This document shows positions 27,260 to 36,486 of a stretch of DNA of 64,000 nucleotides, in pieces. The notes beneath the pieces were generated by a model. That model was not told the origin of the DNA. It ran no database searches and saw only the letters and a list, made by a program, of their open reading frames with translations. Both the position numbers and the translations under genes were made by a program. This stretch comes from Hyphomonadaceae bacterium BL14 (GTDB lineage Bacteria; Pseudomonadota; Alphaproteobacteria; Caulobacterales; Maricaulaceae). Where the stretch lies: NCBI GenBank assembly GCA_027627705.1, contig CP091242.1, forward strand, positions 732,076 through 796,075. The letters are read 5' to 3'. How positions within the stretch are numbered: position 1 is the first letter of the stretch; every line of letters starts with the position of its first letter.

Positions 27260-28029
27260 GCCGTCGCCTCGACATGATCGAGCGCGCGCGCCACCGGGCG
27301 AACATCCAGCCCTTCGCAGGCCTGACACACCGTCTCCAGAAAGCGCGGCGAGCAGCCCCATGGGCTGGCATTGTCACGGACATCATGACCGAAGAAGATC
27401 AGCCAGCCCGGCTGCGAGCGGACGTCGGCGATGGCGCGCAGCGCGCGGGCCAGGCCAAATTCACCGCCATCCAGCGGCACGGCTTTCAACAGGCCGCGAT
27501 CGGCCCGCCCGCGATTGACGCCCGGACGAATGCCGCGCAGAGCGCGGTATACGCCCAACAGGCTGCGCTTGGCCGCCGGGGTGGCTTCGCCATAGGGAAA
27601 GGCGAAGGTTTCAAAGGGCTGGGTGCCCTGAAAACGCGCATGGGTATCGCGGTTGCGGGCGCATTCGGCCAGCGCGCCGGACGCGCTCACCCGCGACAGA
27701 TCGGGATGGGCATAGGTGTGGCAGGCAATCTCGTGCCCGCGCGCGGCCAATTCCGACAACAGCGCGAAATCATACATTTCGCCCATATGGGTGACCCCGC
27801 CCTCGAACCCGCCCGCAGCGTAGTAAGTGGCGCGCCAGCCCGAGGCCTCGAGCATGTCGGCGCCGGCTTCACCGGCCGAACGCGGGAAATCATCAAAACT
27901 GAAACTGATCAGCGGCCGATCCAGCGATACGGTCAGGGGCGTTACGCCCAGAAGCCGGGCGGACAGGCGGCGCAGCTTGCCCTCAAGACCGCCTGCAGGC
28001 GTGTACGGCGCGGTGGCGGTCATGGTCAT
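27256..28029 (-). CDS. Polysaccharide deacetylase (HfsH-type)
   Basis: 257 aa NodB-homology enzyme. Motif 1 is SFSFDDFP with the catalytic Asp pair; motif 2 is HTYAHPD (HxxxH metal ligands); motif 3-like FAFPYGEAT follows, and a GHDV segment sits near the C-terminus. No signal peptide, as reported for cytoplasmic HfsH. Removing N-acetyl groups would create the charged residues needed for adhesion. Between two GT2 genes, with 4-bp overlaps both sides. Confidence 0.9.
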   Translation of the reverse strand: MTMTATAPYTPAGGLEGKLRRLSARLLGVTPLTVSLDRPLISFSFDDFPRSAGEAGADMLEASGWRATYYAAGGFEGGVTHMGEMYDFALLSELAARGHEIACHTYAHPDLSRVSASGALAECARNRDTHARFQGTQPFETFAFPYGEATPAAKRSLLGVYRALRGIRPGVNRGRADRGLLKAVPLDGGEFGLARALRAIADVRSQPGWLIFFGHDVRDNASPWGCSPRFLETVCQACEGLDVRPVARALDHVEATA

Positions 28030-28952
28030 GGCAGATCCCCGGCGGCGGCAGCAGCGCGAAACAGTTTCAGCCCGAGCGCGCGCACCCGCACGGGCAGAAG
28101 GGCGAGGCGTGCAATCATGGCGCCAGCGGCCCGCGCCGGCGCGGCGAGCCGCCAGCGGTTCAGCGTCAGGGCCAGGCGCGCGCCGGGCCGCGCGGCATAG
28201 TCCGGATGGCGGGCGAGCAAGCGGGCAAAGTTGGGTCCCGCCGCGCCGAATTTCGCCAGCAGGCGCTCCACGCTCTCCAGCCCGCCATGCCCGGCGGGAT
28301 TGTCGGCATGGGCGACGCGGCCCCTTTCAGCGGCGCGCAAGGCCCAGTCCACATCTTCCCAGCCCCAGCCTGAATAGGTTTCGTCAAAAGGCACTTGCGC
28401 GAAAAACCTGCGACGCACGGCGAGGTTCGACGAACACACTGCCACCGCGCCGAGTTCATTGCGCTCTACCGCGCTGCGCACGTCAGACACATGGGCCAGC
28501 GCGGCATGCACGGCTTCGGCCGGGCTGGCGGGCGCACACGGCTCATAGCCGCCAAAAACCGCGTCAGCCGGGCTTTGGCTGAGGATGTCGATCCAGCGCG
28601 GCAGGAAGCGGGCCGGCGGGCGCATGTCGGCGTCGAGGAATAACAGCCAGTCTCCACGCGCCAGATCGCCCAGACGATTGCGCGCGGCCGAACGTCCCTG
28701 ATTCGTCTCTGCGGTGATCAGGCGGGCCGGGATCGGCGCGTACAGCACGGCTGCGCGCAGGACTTCGGACAGGTCCGGGTCGGGCGCGCCGTCTTCGTAG
28801 ATGATGATCTCAACCTCGTCGGAGCCATCCGCCGCGAGGGCGGCCAGCAGCGGGCGCGGATCATCGCGATAGGTCGGCACCAGCACGGACAGGATCGGGC
28901 TTGCGGACTGGCGTGCCGCCTCGTTGATCGTTTCGCGGATCGCGCTGCTCAT
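28026..28952 (-). CDS. Family 2 glycosyltransferase (HfsG-position)
   Basis: 308 aa. LSVLVPTYRDDPRPLL, EIIIYEDGAPDPD, GRSAARNRLGDLARGDWLLFLDADMRPP (nucleotide-sugar and DXD motifs: DADM), and a C-terminal GWGWEDVDWALRA acceptor motif of the GT7-like type. The C-terminal tail is basic and hydrophobic, suggesting peripheral membrane attachment. Flippase-GT2-deacetylase order equals hfsF-hfsG-hfsH of Caulobacter. Confidence 0.88.
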   Translation of the reverse strand: MSSAIRETINEAARQSASPILSVLVPTYRDDPRPLLAALAADGSDEVEIIIYEDGAPDPDLSEVLRAAVLYAPIPARLITAETNQGRSAARNRLGDLARGDWLLFLDADMRPPARFLPRWIDILSQSPADAVFGGYEPCAPASPAEAVHAALAHVSDVRSAVERNELGAVAVCSSNLAVRRRFFAQVPFDETYSGWGWEDVDWALRAAERGRVAHADNPAGHGGLESVERLLAKFGAAGPNFARLLARHPDYAARPGARLALTLNRWRLAAPARAAGAMIARLALLPVRVRALGLKLFRAAAAAGDLP

Positions 28953-30400
28953 GCCCGCACCCCGGTCAGGCGCGCCAGGACCGGCGCAGCGATGAGCGTG
29001 CGGCAGCCCGCAGCGTCGAGTGCGAGGGCGAGCAGCGCATAGACGCCAGCCCCGGCCGTGATCTTCAGTGCCAGCTCGGCCGGTGCGCTGTCCAGAGAGG
29101 GCAGGGCGAGGATAACGCTGCCCATCACCAGCGCCGCCCCGCCCGAGCGCACCCAGTCAGACACCGGGATCGGCAGGGCGAACACCGTACGGCCATGGAC
29201 GATGCACACGGCCAGCGCCGCGCCATAGGCGATGACGGTGGCCAGCGCCGCGCCGGTCAGGCCCAGCATCGGGATCAGGATGATATTGAGCCCCAGATTG
29301 AGCGCCGCAGCCCCTGTCATCACCACGGCCATGGCGCGGGGTTTGCGGCCCAGCACATAGGCCTCGTGGAAATAGAAGGTCATGATGCCGTTCATCAGGC
29401 CGGACAGGGCGATGAAGGGGATGATGCGCGCAGCCTCGCCCGCGATCTCCGCCCCGATCAGCCAGCGCGCGACCGGTTCAGCCACCAGCGCCAGCCCGAC
29501 GGCCGCGGGAAAGCCGAGCAGGCCCATGAGCGCGCCCGTGCGCCGGGCGACGGCCTGGGCGGCGGCCCGGCCCTGATGCTCCAGCGCAGCGACCAGCAAG
29601 GGTCCGGTGGTGGTTCCCAGCCACAGGAAGATGATCGACAGGGAGCGATCGGCCACAGCGTAGCCGGCAGCGTAGGCACCTACCGACGCCTCGCCCATGA
29701 AGCCCGCAATCAGGAAGCGGTCACCCACGGACAGCAAATGCTCGAAAATCAGCGAGAACGCCACCGGCCCGCCATAGGCGAAATAAGCCATTGCGCGCGG
29801 CCCGTCGGCGCGGTCGCGTTTGGCACGCGACAGCAGGACCGGCGCGTCAATCAGCAAAATGACCAGGCCCGCCAAGGCCATGCCGGCGAACGGACCGGCG
29901 GCGCCCAGCCCGGCATGGGCGAACACCACGCCGAGCCCAAAGCCGGCGGTGAGGGTGAAGCTTTCCATGGCGCTGTAGCGGCCCGCCTGACGCGCGGCGC
30001 GGCGGGTTTCCAGCGCCAGCGTGACGCCGGAGCGGATGATGGTGTGGGCCAGCGCAAAGGCGCAGGCGGTGCGCAGGGCACCATCCATGGGGATGACGGC
30101 GATCACGCCCCCCGCGATCACGGCGGCGGCGAGGGCCAGCGTTGCGTATATGCGCCAGGCGGTGAAGGTGTGGCCGGGCAGGCGTCCGCGTGCGTCGCAG
30201 CGGGCGTGATGGCGCGCCACGGCGGCGTCCAGCCAGGTAAAGACGGCTGTGCCGATCAGCGCCGCGCCTGCGAGCAGCAGCATGTAGCGGCCATACTCTT
30301 CCGGGCTCAGAAGGCGCGTGAACACGATCACGGCACCAAAGCCCACAACCGCCTGGGCGGCGTAGACCGGCAGATAGGCCAGGAGGTGGCGGTTCAGCAT
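28949..30400 (-). CDS. Lipopolysaccharide/exopolysaccharide flippase (Wzx/HfsF-type)
   Basis: 483 aa with about 12-14 hydrophobic helices and the polysaccharide_synt signature near the N-terminus (VVGFGAVIVFTRLLSPEEYG). It would move lipid-linked repeat units to the periplasmic face. The ATG at 30400 has GGA 7 nt upstream; an earlier in-frame ATG at 30442 adds a hydrophilic stub without a ribosome site. First gene of the four-gene minus-strand operon; 145-bp divergent spacer to the GNAT gene. Confidence 0.9.
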   Translation of the reverse strand: MLNRHLLAYLPVYAAQAVVGFGAVIVFTRLLSPEEYGRYMLLLAGAALIGTAVFTWLDAAVARHHARCDARGRLPGHTFTAWRIYATLALAAAVIAGGVIAVIPMDGALRTACAFALAHTIIRSGVTLALETRRAARQAGRYSAMESFTLTAGFGLGVVFAHAGLGAAGPFAGMALAGLVILLIDAPVLLSRAKRDRADGPRAMAYFAYGGPVAFSLIFEHLLSVGDRFLIAGFMGEASVGAYAAGYAVADRSLSIIFLWLGTTTGPLLVAALEHQGRAAAQAVARRTGALMGLLGFPAAVGLALVAEPVARWLIGAEIAGEAARIIPFIALSGLMNGIMTFYFHEAYVLGRKPRAMAVVMTGAAALNLGLNIILIPMLGLTGAALATVIAYGAALAVCIVHGRTVFALPIPVSDWVRSGGAALVMGSVILALPSLDSAPAELALKITAGAGVYALLALALDAAGCRTLIAAPVLARLTGVRA

Positions 30401-30545
30401 GATACGTCCACGAGTAAGGTCACCGCTGCCCATGCAAGCCATCTGCCGTGCGCGCCTGTTGGAATGAAGTATGCATGAGCAGGCTGAAGACGCCCTTAAC
30501 CAGGCCCGGATCAGAACAGGTCAGGGCCGGATCGGATGCGATGCC

Positions 30546-31616
30546 ATGTTGAACGTGACGATGGTCAAACCGGCCGACCTGACGCCCGCCGAACGCGAGG
30601 CATGGCAAAGCTTTGTGGATGCGGATGCGGCTCTGGCCAGCCCGTATTTCTCGCTCGGGTTTCTGGATGCGGCCGGCGCGGCGCGCCGGGATACGCGCGT
30701 GCTGGTGGCGCGCCAGCGCGGGACGGTCACGGCGTTTCTGCCGCTCCATGCCGGGCTTATGGGGCATGCCCGTCCGCTGGCCGGGCCGCTGGGCGACCAT
30801 CATGGGCTGATTGCCGCCCCGCAGATCGATCTGGATCTGTGCGACATGCTCAAGGCAGGCGGCGTGGGGGTGTTTGGCTTCCATGGCGCGCTGGCGGGCC
30901 AGGCGCCGTTCCGGCGCCACGCGCTCCAGCGCGATGGCAGCTGGGTGATCGATCTGTCAGCGGGGTATGATGCCTTTGTAGAGTCACGCGCGGCGATCGA
31001 CGCGAAGGCCTTCCGCAATCTGCGCACCCGGCGGCGCAAGCTGGAGGGGGCTGAGGGCGGGTTTGCGTTCCGGGTCGACGATGACCGGCCCGAGGTGCTG
31101 GCGGCGGCGCTGGCCTGGAAGTCGGCCCAGTACAAGCGCACGGGCGTTTTCGATGCGTTTTCGGTGCGTTGGACCGTGGACCTGCTCAATAATATCAAGG
31201 CGAAAGATTGCCGCCTGCTGGTGTCGAGCCTGGAAATTGGCGGGCGTCTGGCCGCCGTCCATGTGGGCATGCGCACGCAGCGCGTGCTGCACTATTGGTT
31301 CCCGGTCTATGACCCCGAGTTCTCCGGTTTCGGACCTGGCCTCGCCCTGCTGATGGACATTTGTCAGGCGGTGGCGGCAGACGGGGTTGCCGAAGTGCAT
31401 CTGGGGCCCGGCGAGTATGAATTCAAAGCGCAGCTGGCCAGCTGGCAGATCGCTCTTGTGTCCGGTTTTGCCGGGCAGGGCGCGCCGCTGGCCGTGCAGC
31501 GCGCGGCGCGGGCTCTGGAGTGCAGCGCCGAGCGTCTGCCACTGGGCATGGTGGCCAGACTGCCGGGCAAGGCGTTCCGGCGCATTGATCTGCTGGCCGG
31601 ATTTCACGCGGCATGA
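30546..31616 (+). CDS. GNAT/FemAB-like acyltransferase (BioF2/CelD-like; HfsK-type)
   Basis: 356 aa. The C-terminal half has the GNAT_6 (CelD/BcsL-like) pattern: KAFRNLRTRRRKLE, ALAWKSAQYKRTGVFDAF, GRLAAVHVGMRT, VLHYWFPVYDPEFSGFGPGLALLMD, and GPGEYEFKAQLASW. Caulobacter HfsK, which modifies the holdfast polysaccharide, belongs to this general type. Overlaps the GH5 gene by 4 bp. ATG 30546 chosen; the upstream 25 residues of open frame are not conserved-looking. Confidence 0.82.
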   Translation: MLNVTMVKPADLTPAEREAWQSFVDADAALASPYFSLGFLDAAGAARRDTRVLVARQRGTVTAFLPLHAGLMGHARPLAGPLGDHHGLIAAPQIDLDLCDMLKAGGVGVFGFHGALAGQAPFRRHALQRDGSWVIDLSAGYDAFVESRAAIDAKAFRNLRTRRRKLEGAEGGFAFRVDDDRPEVLAAALAWKSAQYKRTGVFDAFSVRWTVDLLNNIKAKDCRLLVSSLEIGGRLAAVHVGMRTQRVLHYWFPVYDPEFSGFGPGLALLMDICQAVAADGVAEVHLGPGEYEFKAQLASWQIALVSGFAGQGAPLAVQRAARALECSAERLPLGMVARLPGKAFRRIDLLAGFHAA

Positions 31617-32719
31617 TCACACGGCGCAGGCTTCTGTCAGGGGCTGGCGCGGGGTTGATGCTGGCGGGGACCGCTGAGGCGGTTCCGGCGGGCCTGCGCA
31701 TCAGCCGGACCAAGCATGATTTGTGGACCCTGGCGGGCGGACCGCACTTGCGCGGTGCGGTGATCGTGCAGCGCCGTGTCTATCCGTCTCTGGATGGCGG
31801 GCAGTTTCTGGGGTCCGGCGTGGCCGGCGCGCCGGTGACGGATGCGGCGCTGGCGGACCTGGCCGGGGCGGGTGCCAATCTGATCAGCTGGTCTGGGCCG
31901 GGTCCGTTTGCAGAAACAGCGCCCTACAGGGTGGATCCCGCGATGGTGGATCATATCGGCACCTGGCTCGACCGCTGCCGGGCGCACGGGCTGTATACGG
32001 TGTTGTGCCTGCGTTCGGGGCCGGGGCGCAGCGCGTTCGCGTTTCACCCGGGCGAAACCTGGTATCCGGCTGAGCTGAAAGATGTTTCGGTCTGGACGCG
32101 AAGCGAGGCCCGGGTTGCCTGGGCGCAGATGGTGGTCTGGACGCTGCGCGAGTTTGGCGGCCATCCGGCGCTGGCCGGCGTGGTGGCGATGGACGAACCC
32201 AACGGGTTTGATGAAGGCCATGCCGGCGTGTGGGAGCCGTTCGCAGCGCGCATTGCCGGGGCCGTGGCGGCGGCGGACGCCGACCGGGTGACACCCTTGC
32301 TCTTGAGCCCCGACCGCTGGGCGCGCACCGCCCACGCGGCCGATCTGCGCGCCGCCGTGGGACCGGGGCCGATCCTGGCGCTGCATGATTACGAGCCCTG
32401 GGGCTACACCCATCAGGGACGCGATGAGCGTCAGCGTTTCAGTGCGCGCGAAAGCCCGCTGGACCGCCCCGATGCGTCGCTGGGGGCCTGGGCGATGATG
32501 GAGTTCGGCGCGGTGCGCTATGCCCCGGACGTGACGGACTATCTGCACGACCGCATCACGCAGTTCGAGGCGGCCGGCGCCAACTGGGCCGCGTTCCGCT
32601 GGACCCATGGCTGGCGGCCCTACGAGGCGCGCGAAGATTCCATGACGCTGGCCCACAATGATCAGATCATGGCCCTGATGCGCCGGGTCTGGGCGCGCAA
32701 TACACGCCGGCCGGACTAG
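31613..32719 (+). CDS. Tat-exported GH5-like glycoside hydrolase
   Basis: 368 aa. The N-terminus is a clear Tat signal (TRRRLLSGAGAGLMLAG). The barrel carries the GH-A acid/base in MDEPNGFDEG (Asp-Glu-Pro-Asn in place of the usual Asn-Glu-Pro) and the nucleophile glutamate in MEFGAVRY, with aromatic substrate residues HDYEPWGY and FRWTHGWRPYE. It would cut a beta-glycan outside the cytoplasm. Coupled by 4 bp to the GNAT gene at the end of the polysaccharide locus, so it may trim or release the product. Confidence 0.8.
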   Translation: MITRRRLLSGAGAGLMLAGTAEAVPAGLRISRTKHDLWTLAGGPHLRGAVIVQRRVYPSLDGGQFLGSGVAGAPVTDAALADLAGAGANLISWSGPGPFAETAPYRVDPAMVDHIGTWLDRCRAHGLYTVLCLRSGPGRSAFAFHPGETWYPAELKDVSVWTRSEARVAWAQMVVWTLREFGGHPALAGVVAMDEPNGFDEGHAGVWEPFAARIAGAVAAADADRVTPLLLSPDRWARTAHAADLRAAVGPGPILALHDYEPWGYTHQGRDERQRFSARESPLDRPDASLGAWAMMEFGAVRYAPDVTDYLHDRITQFEAAGANWAAFRWTHGWRPYEAREDSMTLAHNDQIMALMRRVWARNTRRPD

Positions 32720-33195
32720 GCCAGGGCGTCGATCAGCAGCTGCAGGGCCGTCTCCACGCTGGCGGCGCGGATGCCGGCGCGGCCGGGCTCGGTGAAGCGC
32801 TTTTCCACCGTGATCGTCGCGCCGCCGGTGCGCGCCAGAGCAAACCAGACCAGTCCCACCGGCTTGTCCGCTGAACCGCCGCCGGGTCCGGCGATGCCGG
32901 TGATCGATACGGCGAGGTGGGCGCTGGACTTGGCCAGCGCGCCCTCGGCCATGGCGGCCGCCACCGCTTGCGACACCGCGCCATGGGCCGCGATCAGCGC
33001 CGGGTCCACGCCCAGCATCTCGTTCTTGGCGGCGTTGGAATAGGTGACAAAGCCGCGATCGACCACATCCGAGGCACCGGCCGGATCGGTGAGCGCGGCC
33101 ATGACGAGCCCGCCCGTGCAGCTTTCCGCCGCCGAGATCATGATCCCGGATTGCAGCGCCTTATCAAGGACTTGCCGGGCAAGCTTCGCGCTCAT
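32716..33195 (-). CDS. CinA family protein (nicotinamide-nucleotide amidohydrolase domain)
   Basis: 159 aa, only the C-terminal CinA/PncC domain: MISAAESCTGGLVMAALTDP, VDRGFVTYSNAAK, SITGIAGPGGGSADKPVGLVW and an RFTEPGRAGIR tail. PncC deamidates nicotinamide mononucleotide in NAD recycling. Overlaps ispDF by 4 bp (ATGA) and converges on the GH5 gene by 4 bp. The longer frame above 33195 reads through ispDF out of phase and is a shadow. Confidence 0.92.
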   Translation of the reverse strand: MSAKLARQVLDKALQSGIMISAAESCTGGLVMAALTDPAGASDVVDRGFVTYSNAAKNEMLGVDPALIAAHGAVSQAVAAAMAEGALAKSSAHLAVSITGIAGPGGGSADKPVGLVWFALARTGGATITVEKRFTEPGRAGIRAASVETALQLLIDALA

Positions 33196-34376
33196 GACAG
33201 GCTCATGGTGACCACGGCCTGGGCCGCCAGGCCTTCGCCGCGGCCGGTAAAGCCGAGGCCTTCGGTGGTGGTGGCTTTGATGTTCACCCGTTCGGGGCGC
33301 AGCCCCATCAGGGCGGCCAGGCGCGCCTTCATGGCCCCCTTGTGCGGGCCGATCTTCGGGCGTTCGCAGATCAGGGTGACGTCGCAATGGACCGGCGCCA
33401 GCCCGGCCTCTCCCGCCAGCTCCAGCGCATGAGAGAGGAAGCGGGCGGAATCGGCCCCTTTCCACTGCATGTCGCTGGGCGGGAAATGATCGCCGATATC
33501 GCCAAGCCCGGCGGCACCCAGCACCGCGTCGGTGACCGCATGCAGGCCCGCGTCCGCATCGGAATGGCCCACCAGGCGCAGATCGCTGACGATGAACACG
33601 CCGCACAGATGCACCCCGTCGCCGGGTGCCAGGCGGTGCACGTCAAATCCCGATCCCGTGACGGTCCCGGCGCCGGGCCTGGCCATCAGCCGCTCGGCGC
33701 GGTCGAAGTCCGCCGGCCAGGTGAGCTTGAAGTTCATCTCGTCGCCGGGAATGGCGCGGACCTCCAGCCCGTGAGCGCGGGCCAGAGCCGTCTCGTCGGG
33801 GAAGTCGCCTCCGTCTGCGGCCTCGAACGCGTCGCGTAGTGCATCGGTGCGAAACGCCTGCGGTGTCTGCAGCCGCATCAGCCCATCACGTCCGACCGGG
33901 GTGAGGCCATCATTCGCTTCGCGCGCCAGCGCATCGGCCACGGGCAGGGCCGGCACCGCGCCCGGCGCGTGGGCGAGCGCGTCCAGAAGCGCGTCGATGG
34001 TCTGGGCGGTGAGGAAGGGCCGCGCGGCATCGTGGATGAGGACATGATCGCAGCTGACCGAGGCGAGGCCTGCGCGCACCGAGGCTGAGCGTGTTGCGCC
34101 GCCGGACGCAAAGCGCGCGCGCGCGGACAGATCGCCCAGCGCGGCCATGATGGCCTCACGCTGGCCGGGTGCGTGGACCACGATCAGCTCATCACAGGCC
34201 GGATGATCAGCGAGCGCCTGCGCGCTCCAGGCCAGAACCGGGCGTCCGGCCAGCCTGCGCAGCTGCTTGGGCAGACCGCCTCCGGCGCGCTCTCCGCGCC
34301 CGGCGGCCATGATGCAGGCGGAAAATCGCACCGTCACAATGCTCTCCCCATGTGCTGGCCCAAGGGCTGGTGTCAT
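33192..34376 (-). CDS. ispDF: Bifunctional IspD/IspF enzyme of the MEP isoprenoid pathway
   Basis: 394 aa. The N-terminal cytidylyltransferase (Isp[30 protein letters not shown]) makes CDP-methylerythritol. The C-terminal cyclase (Isp[52 protein letters not shown] region) makes the cyclodiphosphate. The fusion is typical of alphaproteobacteria. Starts could be ATG 34376 or GTG 34337/34331, the last just before [10 protein letters not shown]. Divergent from dusB. Confidence 0.95.
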   Translation of the reverse strand: MTPALGPAHGESIVTVRFSACIMAAGRGERAGGGLPKQLRRLAGRPVLAWSAQALADHPACDELIVVHAPGQREAIMAALGDLSARARFASGGATRSASVRAGLASVSCDHVLIHDAARPFLTAQTIDALLDALAHAPGAVPALPVADALAREANDGLTPVGRDGLMRLQTPQAFRTDALRDAFEAADGGDFPDETALARAHGLEVRAIPGDEMNFKLTWPADFDRAERLMARPGAGTVTGSGFDVHRLAPGDGVHLCGVFIVSDLRLVGHSDADAGLHAVTDAVLGAAGLGDIGDHFPPSDMQWKGADSARFLSHALELAGEAGLAPVHCDVTLICERPKIGPHKGAMKARLAALMGLRPERVNIKATTTEGLGFTGRGEGLAAQAVVTMSLS

Positions 34377-34426
34377 CCGTTAAGGCGTCTGGCCGCGCGC
34401 GTCCAGACAGGCTATCTGCTCATTCC

Positions 34427-35449
34427 ATGACAGAGCGCGGCGCAGCCCTGAACGGTTTCAAGATCGGCCCGGTCCGGGTGGACCGGCCGGTTGTGCTTGC
34501 GCCCATGTCCGGCGTGACCGACTGGCCGTTCCGCCGCCAGGCCTGGCGGTTCGGTGCCGGGCTGGTGGTGACCGAGATGGTGGCCTGCGAGACGCTGGCC
34601 CAGGGGCGCAAGGACGTGATCCGGCGCATGAAGGCCGATGGCGGCTGCGGCCCCCATGTGATCCAGCTGGCCGGGCGCGAAGCCAAATGGATGGCCGTCG
34701 GCGCGAAACTGGCCGAAGAGGCCGGTGCTGATGTCATCGACATCAACATGGGCTGCCCGGCGCGGCAGGTAACGAAGGGCCTGTCCGGATCGGCGCTGAT
34801 GCGTGACCTCGATCATGCCCAGAGCCTGATCGAGGCGACGATTGGCGCCACGTCCAGACCGGTCACCGTGAAGATGCGGCTGGGCTGGGACCATGACAGT
34901 CTGAACGCGCCGGATCTGGCAGCGAGGGCCGAACGCGCGGGCGCGGCGATGGTCACCATCCATGGCCGCACGCGCCAGCAATTCTATACCGGACACGCCG
35001 ACTGGTCCGCAGTGCGCGCGATCAGGGAGGCGGTGAGTATCCCGGTGATCGTCAATGGCGATATCACCACTCCCGATGATGCCCGCCAAGCGCTGGCGAG
35101 GTCAGGCGCGGACGGCGTCATGATCGGACGGGCGTCTCAGGGCCGCCCCTGGCTGCCCGGTGCCATCGCCGATGCGCTGATGGACGGCGGTGATCTGCGT
35201 GAGCCGCCGATCGCTGTCGGCGCACAGTCGCTGTGCGAGGCGCTGACCGACAGCGTGACGCTGTACGGTGAGGAGCTGGGCGTGCGCATGATGCGCAAGC
35301 ATCTGGCGAGCTTTGTGGACTGGGCGATGGGCGATGTGGATGCCGCCCGCGCCTGGCGGGCCAGTGTGTGCCAGCCGCGCACGGCCGATGAGGTGCGCGC
35401 GGCCATGGATGCGTTCGTGGCCCGTCACCGTGACCGCGCCGCCGCATGA
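34427..35449 (+). CDS. dusB: tRNA-dihydrouridine synthase DusB
   Basis: 340 aa FMN enzyme that reduces uridines in t[18 protein letters not shown] begins the TIM barrel; the catalytic cysteine is in [33 protein letters not shown] and [16 protein letters not shown] are family motifs. First gene of the dusB-ntrBC cluster, a widely conserved pairing; overlaps ntrB by 4 bp. Start at 34427 gives the normal N-terminus. Confidence 0.96.
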   Translation: MTERGAALNGFKIGPVRVDRPVVLAPMSGVTDWPFRRQAWRFGAGLVVTEMVACETLAQGRKDVIRRMKADGGCGPHVIQLAGREAKWMAVGAKLAEEAGADVIDINMGCPARQVTKGLSGSALMRDLDHAQSLIEATIGATSRPVTVKMRLGWDHDSLNAPDLAARAERAGAAMVTIHGRTRQQFYTGHADWSAVRAIREAVSIPVIVNGDITTPDDARQALARSGADGVMIGRASQGRPWLPGAIADALMDGGDLREPPIAVGAQSLCEALTDSVTLYGEELGVRMMRKHLASFVDWAMGDVDAARAWRASVCQPRTADEVRAAMDAFVARHRDRAAA

Positions 35450-36486
35450 CAGGCGACATCACCGATCGGCTGGGCGAGGCGGCGCCGGTCGGGCTGGTCC
35501 TGGTGGATGGCGCCGGGATTGTGCTGCATCTCAATGCCCGCGCGGAAATCCTGTTTGGCCGCTCCCGACGCCGCCTGACCGGCCAGCCACTCGCCTCCTG
35601 CGGGCCGGCGGGCGCGGCTGCGGCACCGCTGGCACAGCGCGCTATTGCGGAAGGGCGCGAGGTGTTCGCCCATGATCTGCCGGTCGCGACGCAGGACGGG
35701 CCCATGCGTCTGGCGGTCGACGCCGCGCCCGATGGCGAGGGTGCCTGTCTGAGCCTGCGTCCATGGCCGGAAAGTTCGGCCAGCCCGCGCGGCGACACGG
35801 CGGCCAGCGCGGCGGCCGGCTTTGGCCGCATGCTGGCCCATGAGCTGAAAAACCCGCTGGCGGGGGCCCGCGGGGCCGCGCAACTGATCGCGGCGGGCGG
35901 CGATGAAGAGACCCGTGAGCTCGCCCAGCTGATCATGACCGAGACCGACCGCGCGCGCCGGATCGCCGAGCGCTGGTGTCATATCGGTGATATCGCGCCG
36001 CAAGACTTTGCCCCGGTGAATTTGCATGTCCTGGTGCGTGAAGCCGTGCGCTCGGCGATGGCGAGTTCCGGTACCCAGGTGAACTGGCAGGAGCGGTTTG
36101 ACCCTTCCATTCCCGATGCCCTGGCCGATCGGGATCTGGTGTTGCAGGCCGTGCTCAATCTGTTGGTCAATGCCGCCGAAGCGCTGGGTGAGGCTGGCGG
36201 CGATGTGGTGGTCACAACACGCTACCGCCAACCCAGGCCCGGCGCGCCGGCCCCCGATGCGCGTCTGGAGATATCGGTCCATGATGACGGGCCCGGCGTG
36301 CCCGATGCCTTGCGTGAGGCTGTGTTCAATCCGTTCGTGACCGGCAAGCCGGCCGGCGAGGGCCTCGGCCTTGCCCTGGTGGCGCGCATCGCGGACATTC
36401 ATGGGGGCGGGGTGGAATTTGACAGCCGCCCGGGACGGACCGTGTTCCATCTCTATCTGCGCGACGCCGGGAGCGAGGCCCCATGA
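35446..36486 (+). CDS. ntrB: Nitrogen regulation sensor kinase NtrB
   Basis: 346 aa soluble two-component kinase. PAS-like region (residues 12-60, [15 protein letters not shown]), H-box [16 protein letters not shown]-box [15 protein letters not shown]1 [11 protein letters not shown]2 EGLGLALV. Under nitrogen limitation it phosphorylates NtrC and is controlled by PII protein. Coupled to ntrC by a 4-bp overlap. The kinase core looks intact, unlike the effector part of its partner. Confidence 0.95.
   Translation: MTGDITDRLGEAAPVGLVLVDGAGIVLHLNARAEILFGRSRRRLTGQPLASCGPAGAAAAPLAQRAIAEGREVFAHDLPVATQDGPMRLAVDAAPDGEGACLSLRPWPESSASPRGDTAASAAAGFGRMLAHELKNPLAGARGAAQLIAAGGDEETRELAQLIMTETDRARRIAERWCHIGDIAPQDFAPVNLHVLVREAVRSAMASSGTQVNWQERFDPSIPDALADRDLVLQAVLNLLVNAAEALGEAGGDVVVTTRYRQPRPGAPAPDARLEISVHDDGPGVPDALREAVFNPFVTGKPAGEGLGLALVARIADIHGGGVEFDSRPGRTVFHLYLRDAGSEAP

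Noticed and set aside
29195-30478. 427-codon open frame antisense to the flippase
   Set aside because: Composition-driven shadow (Gly/Arg/Gln/His-rich) of a clear membrane protein gene.
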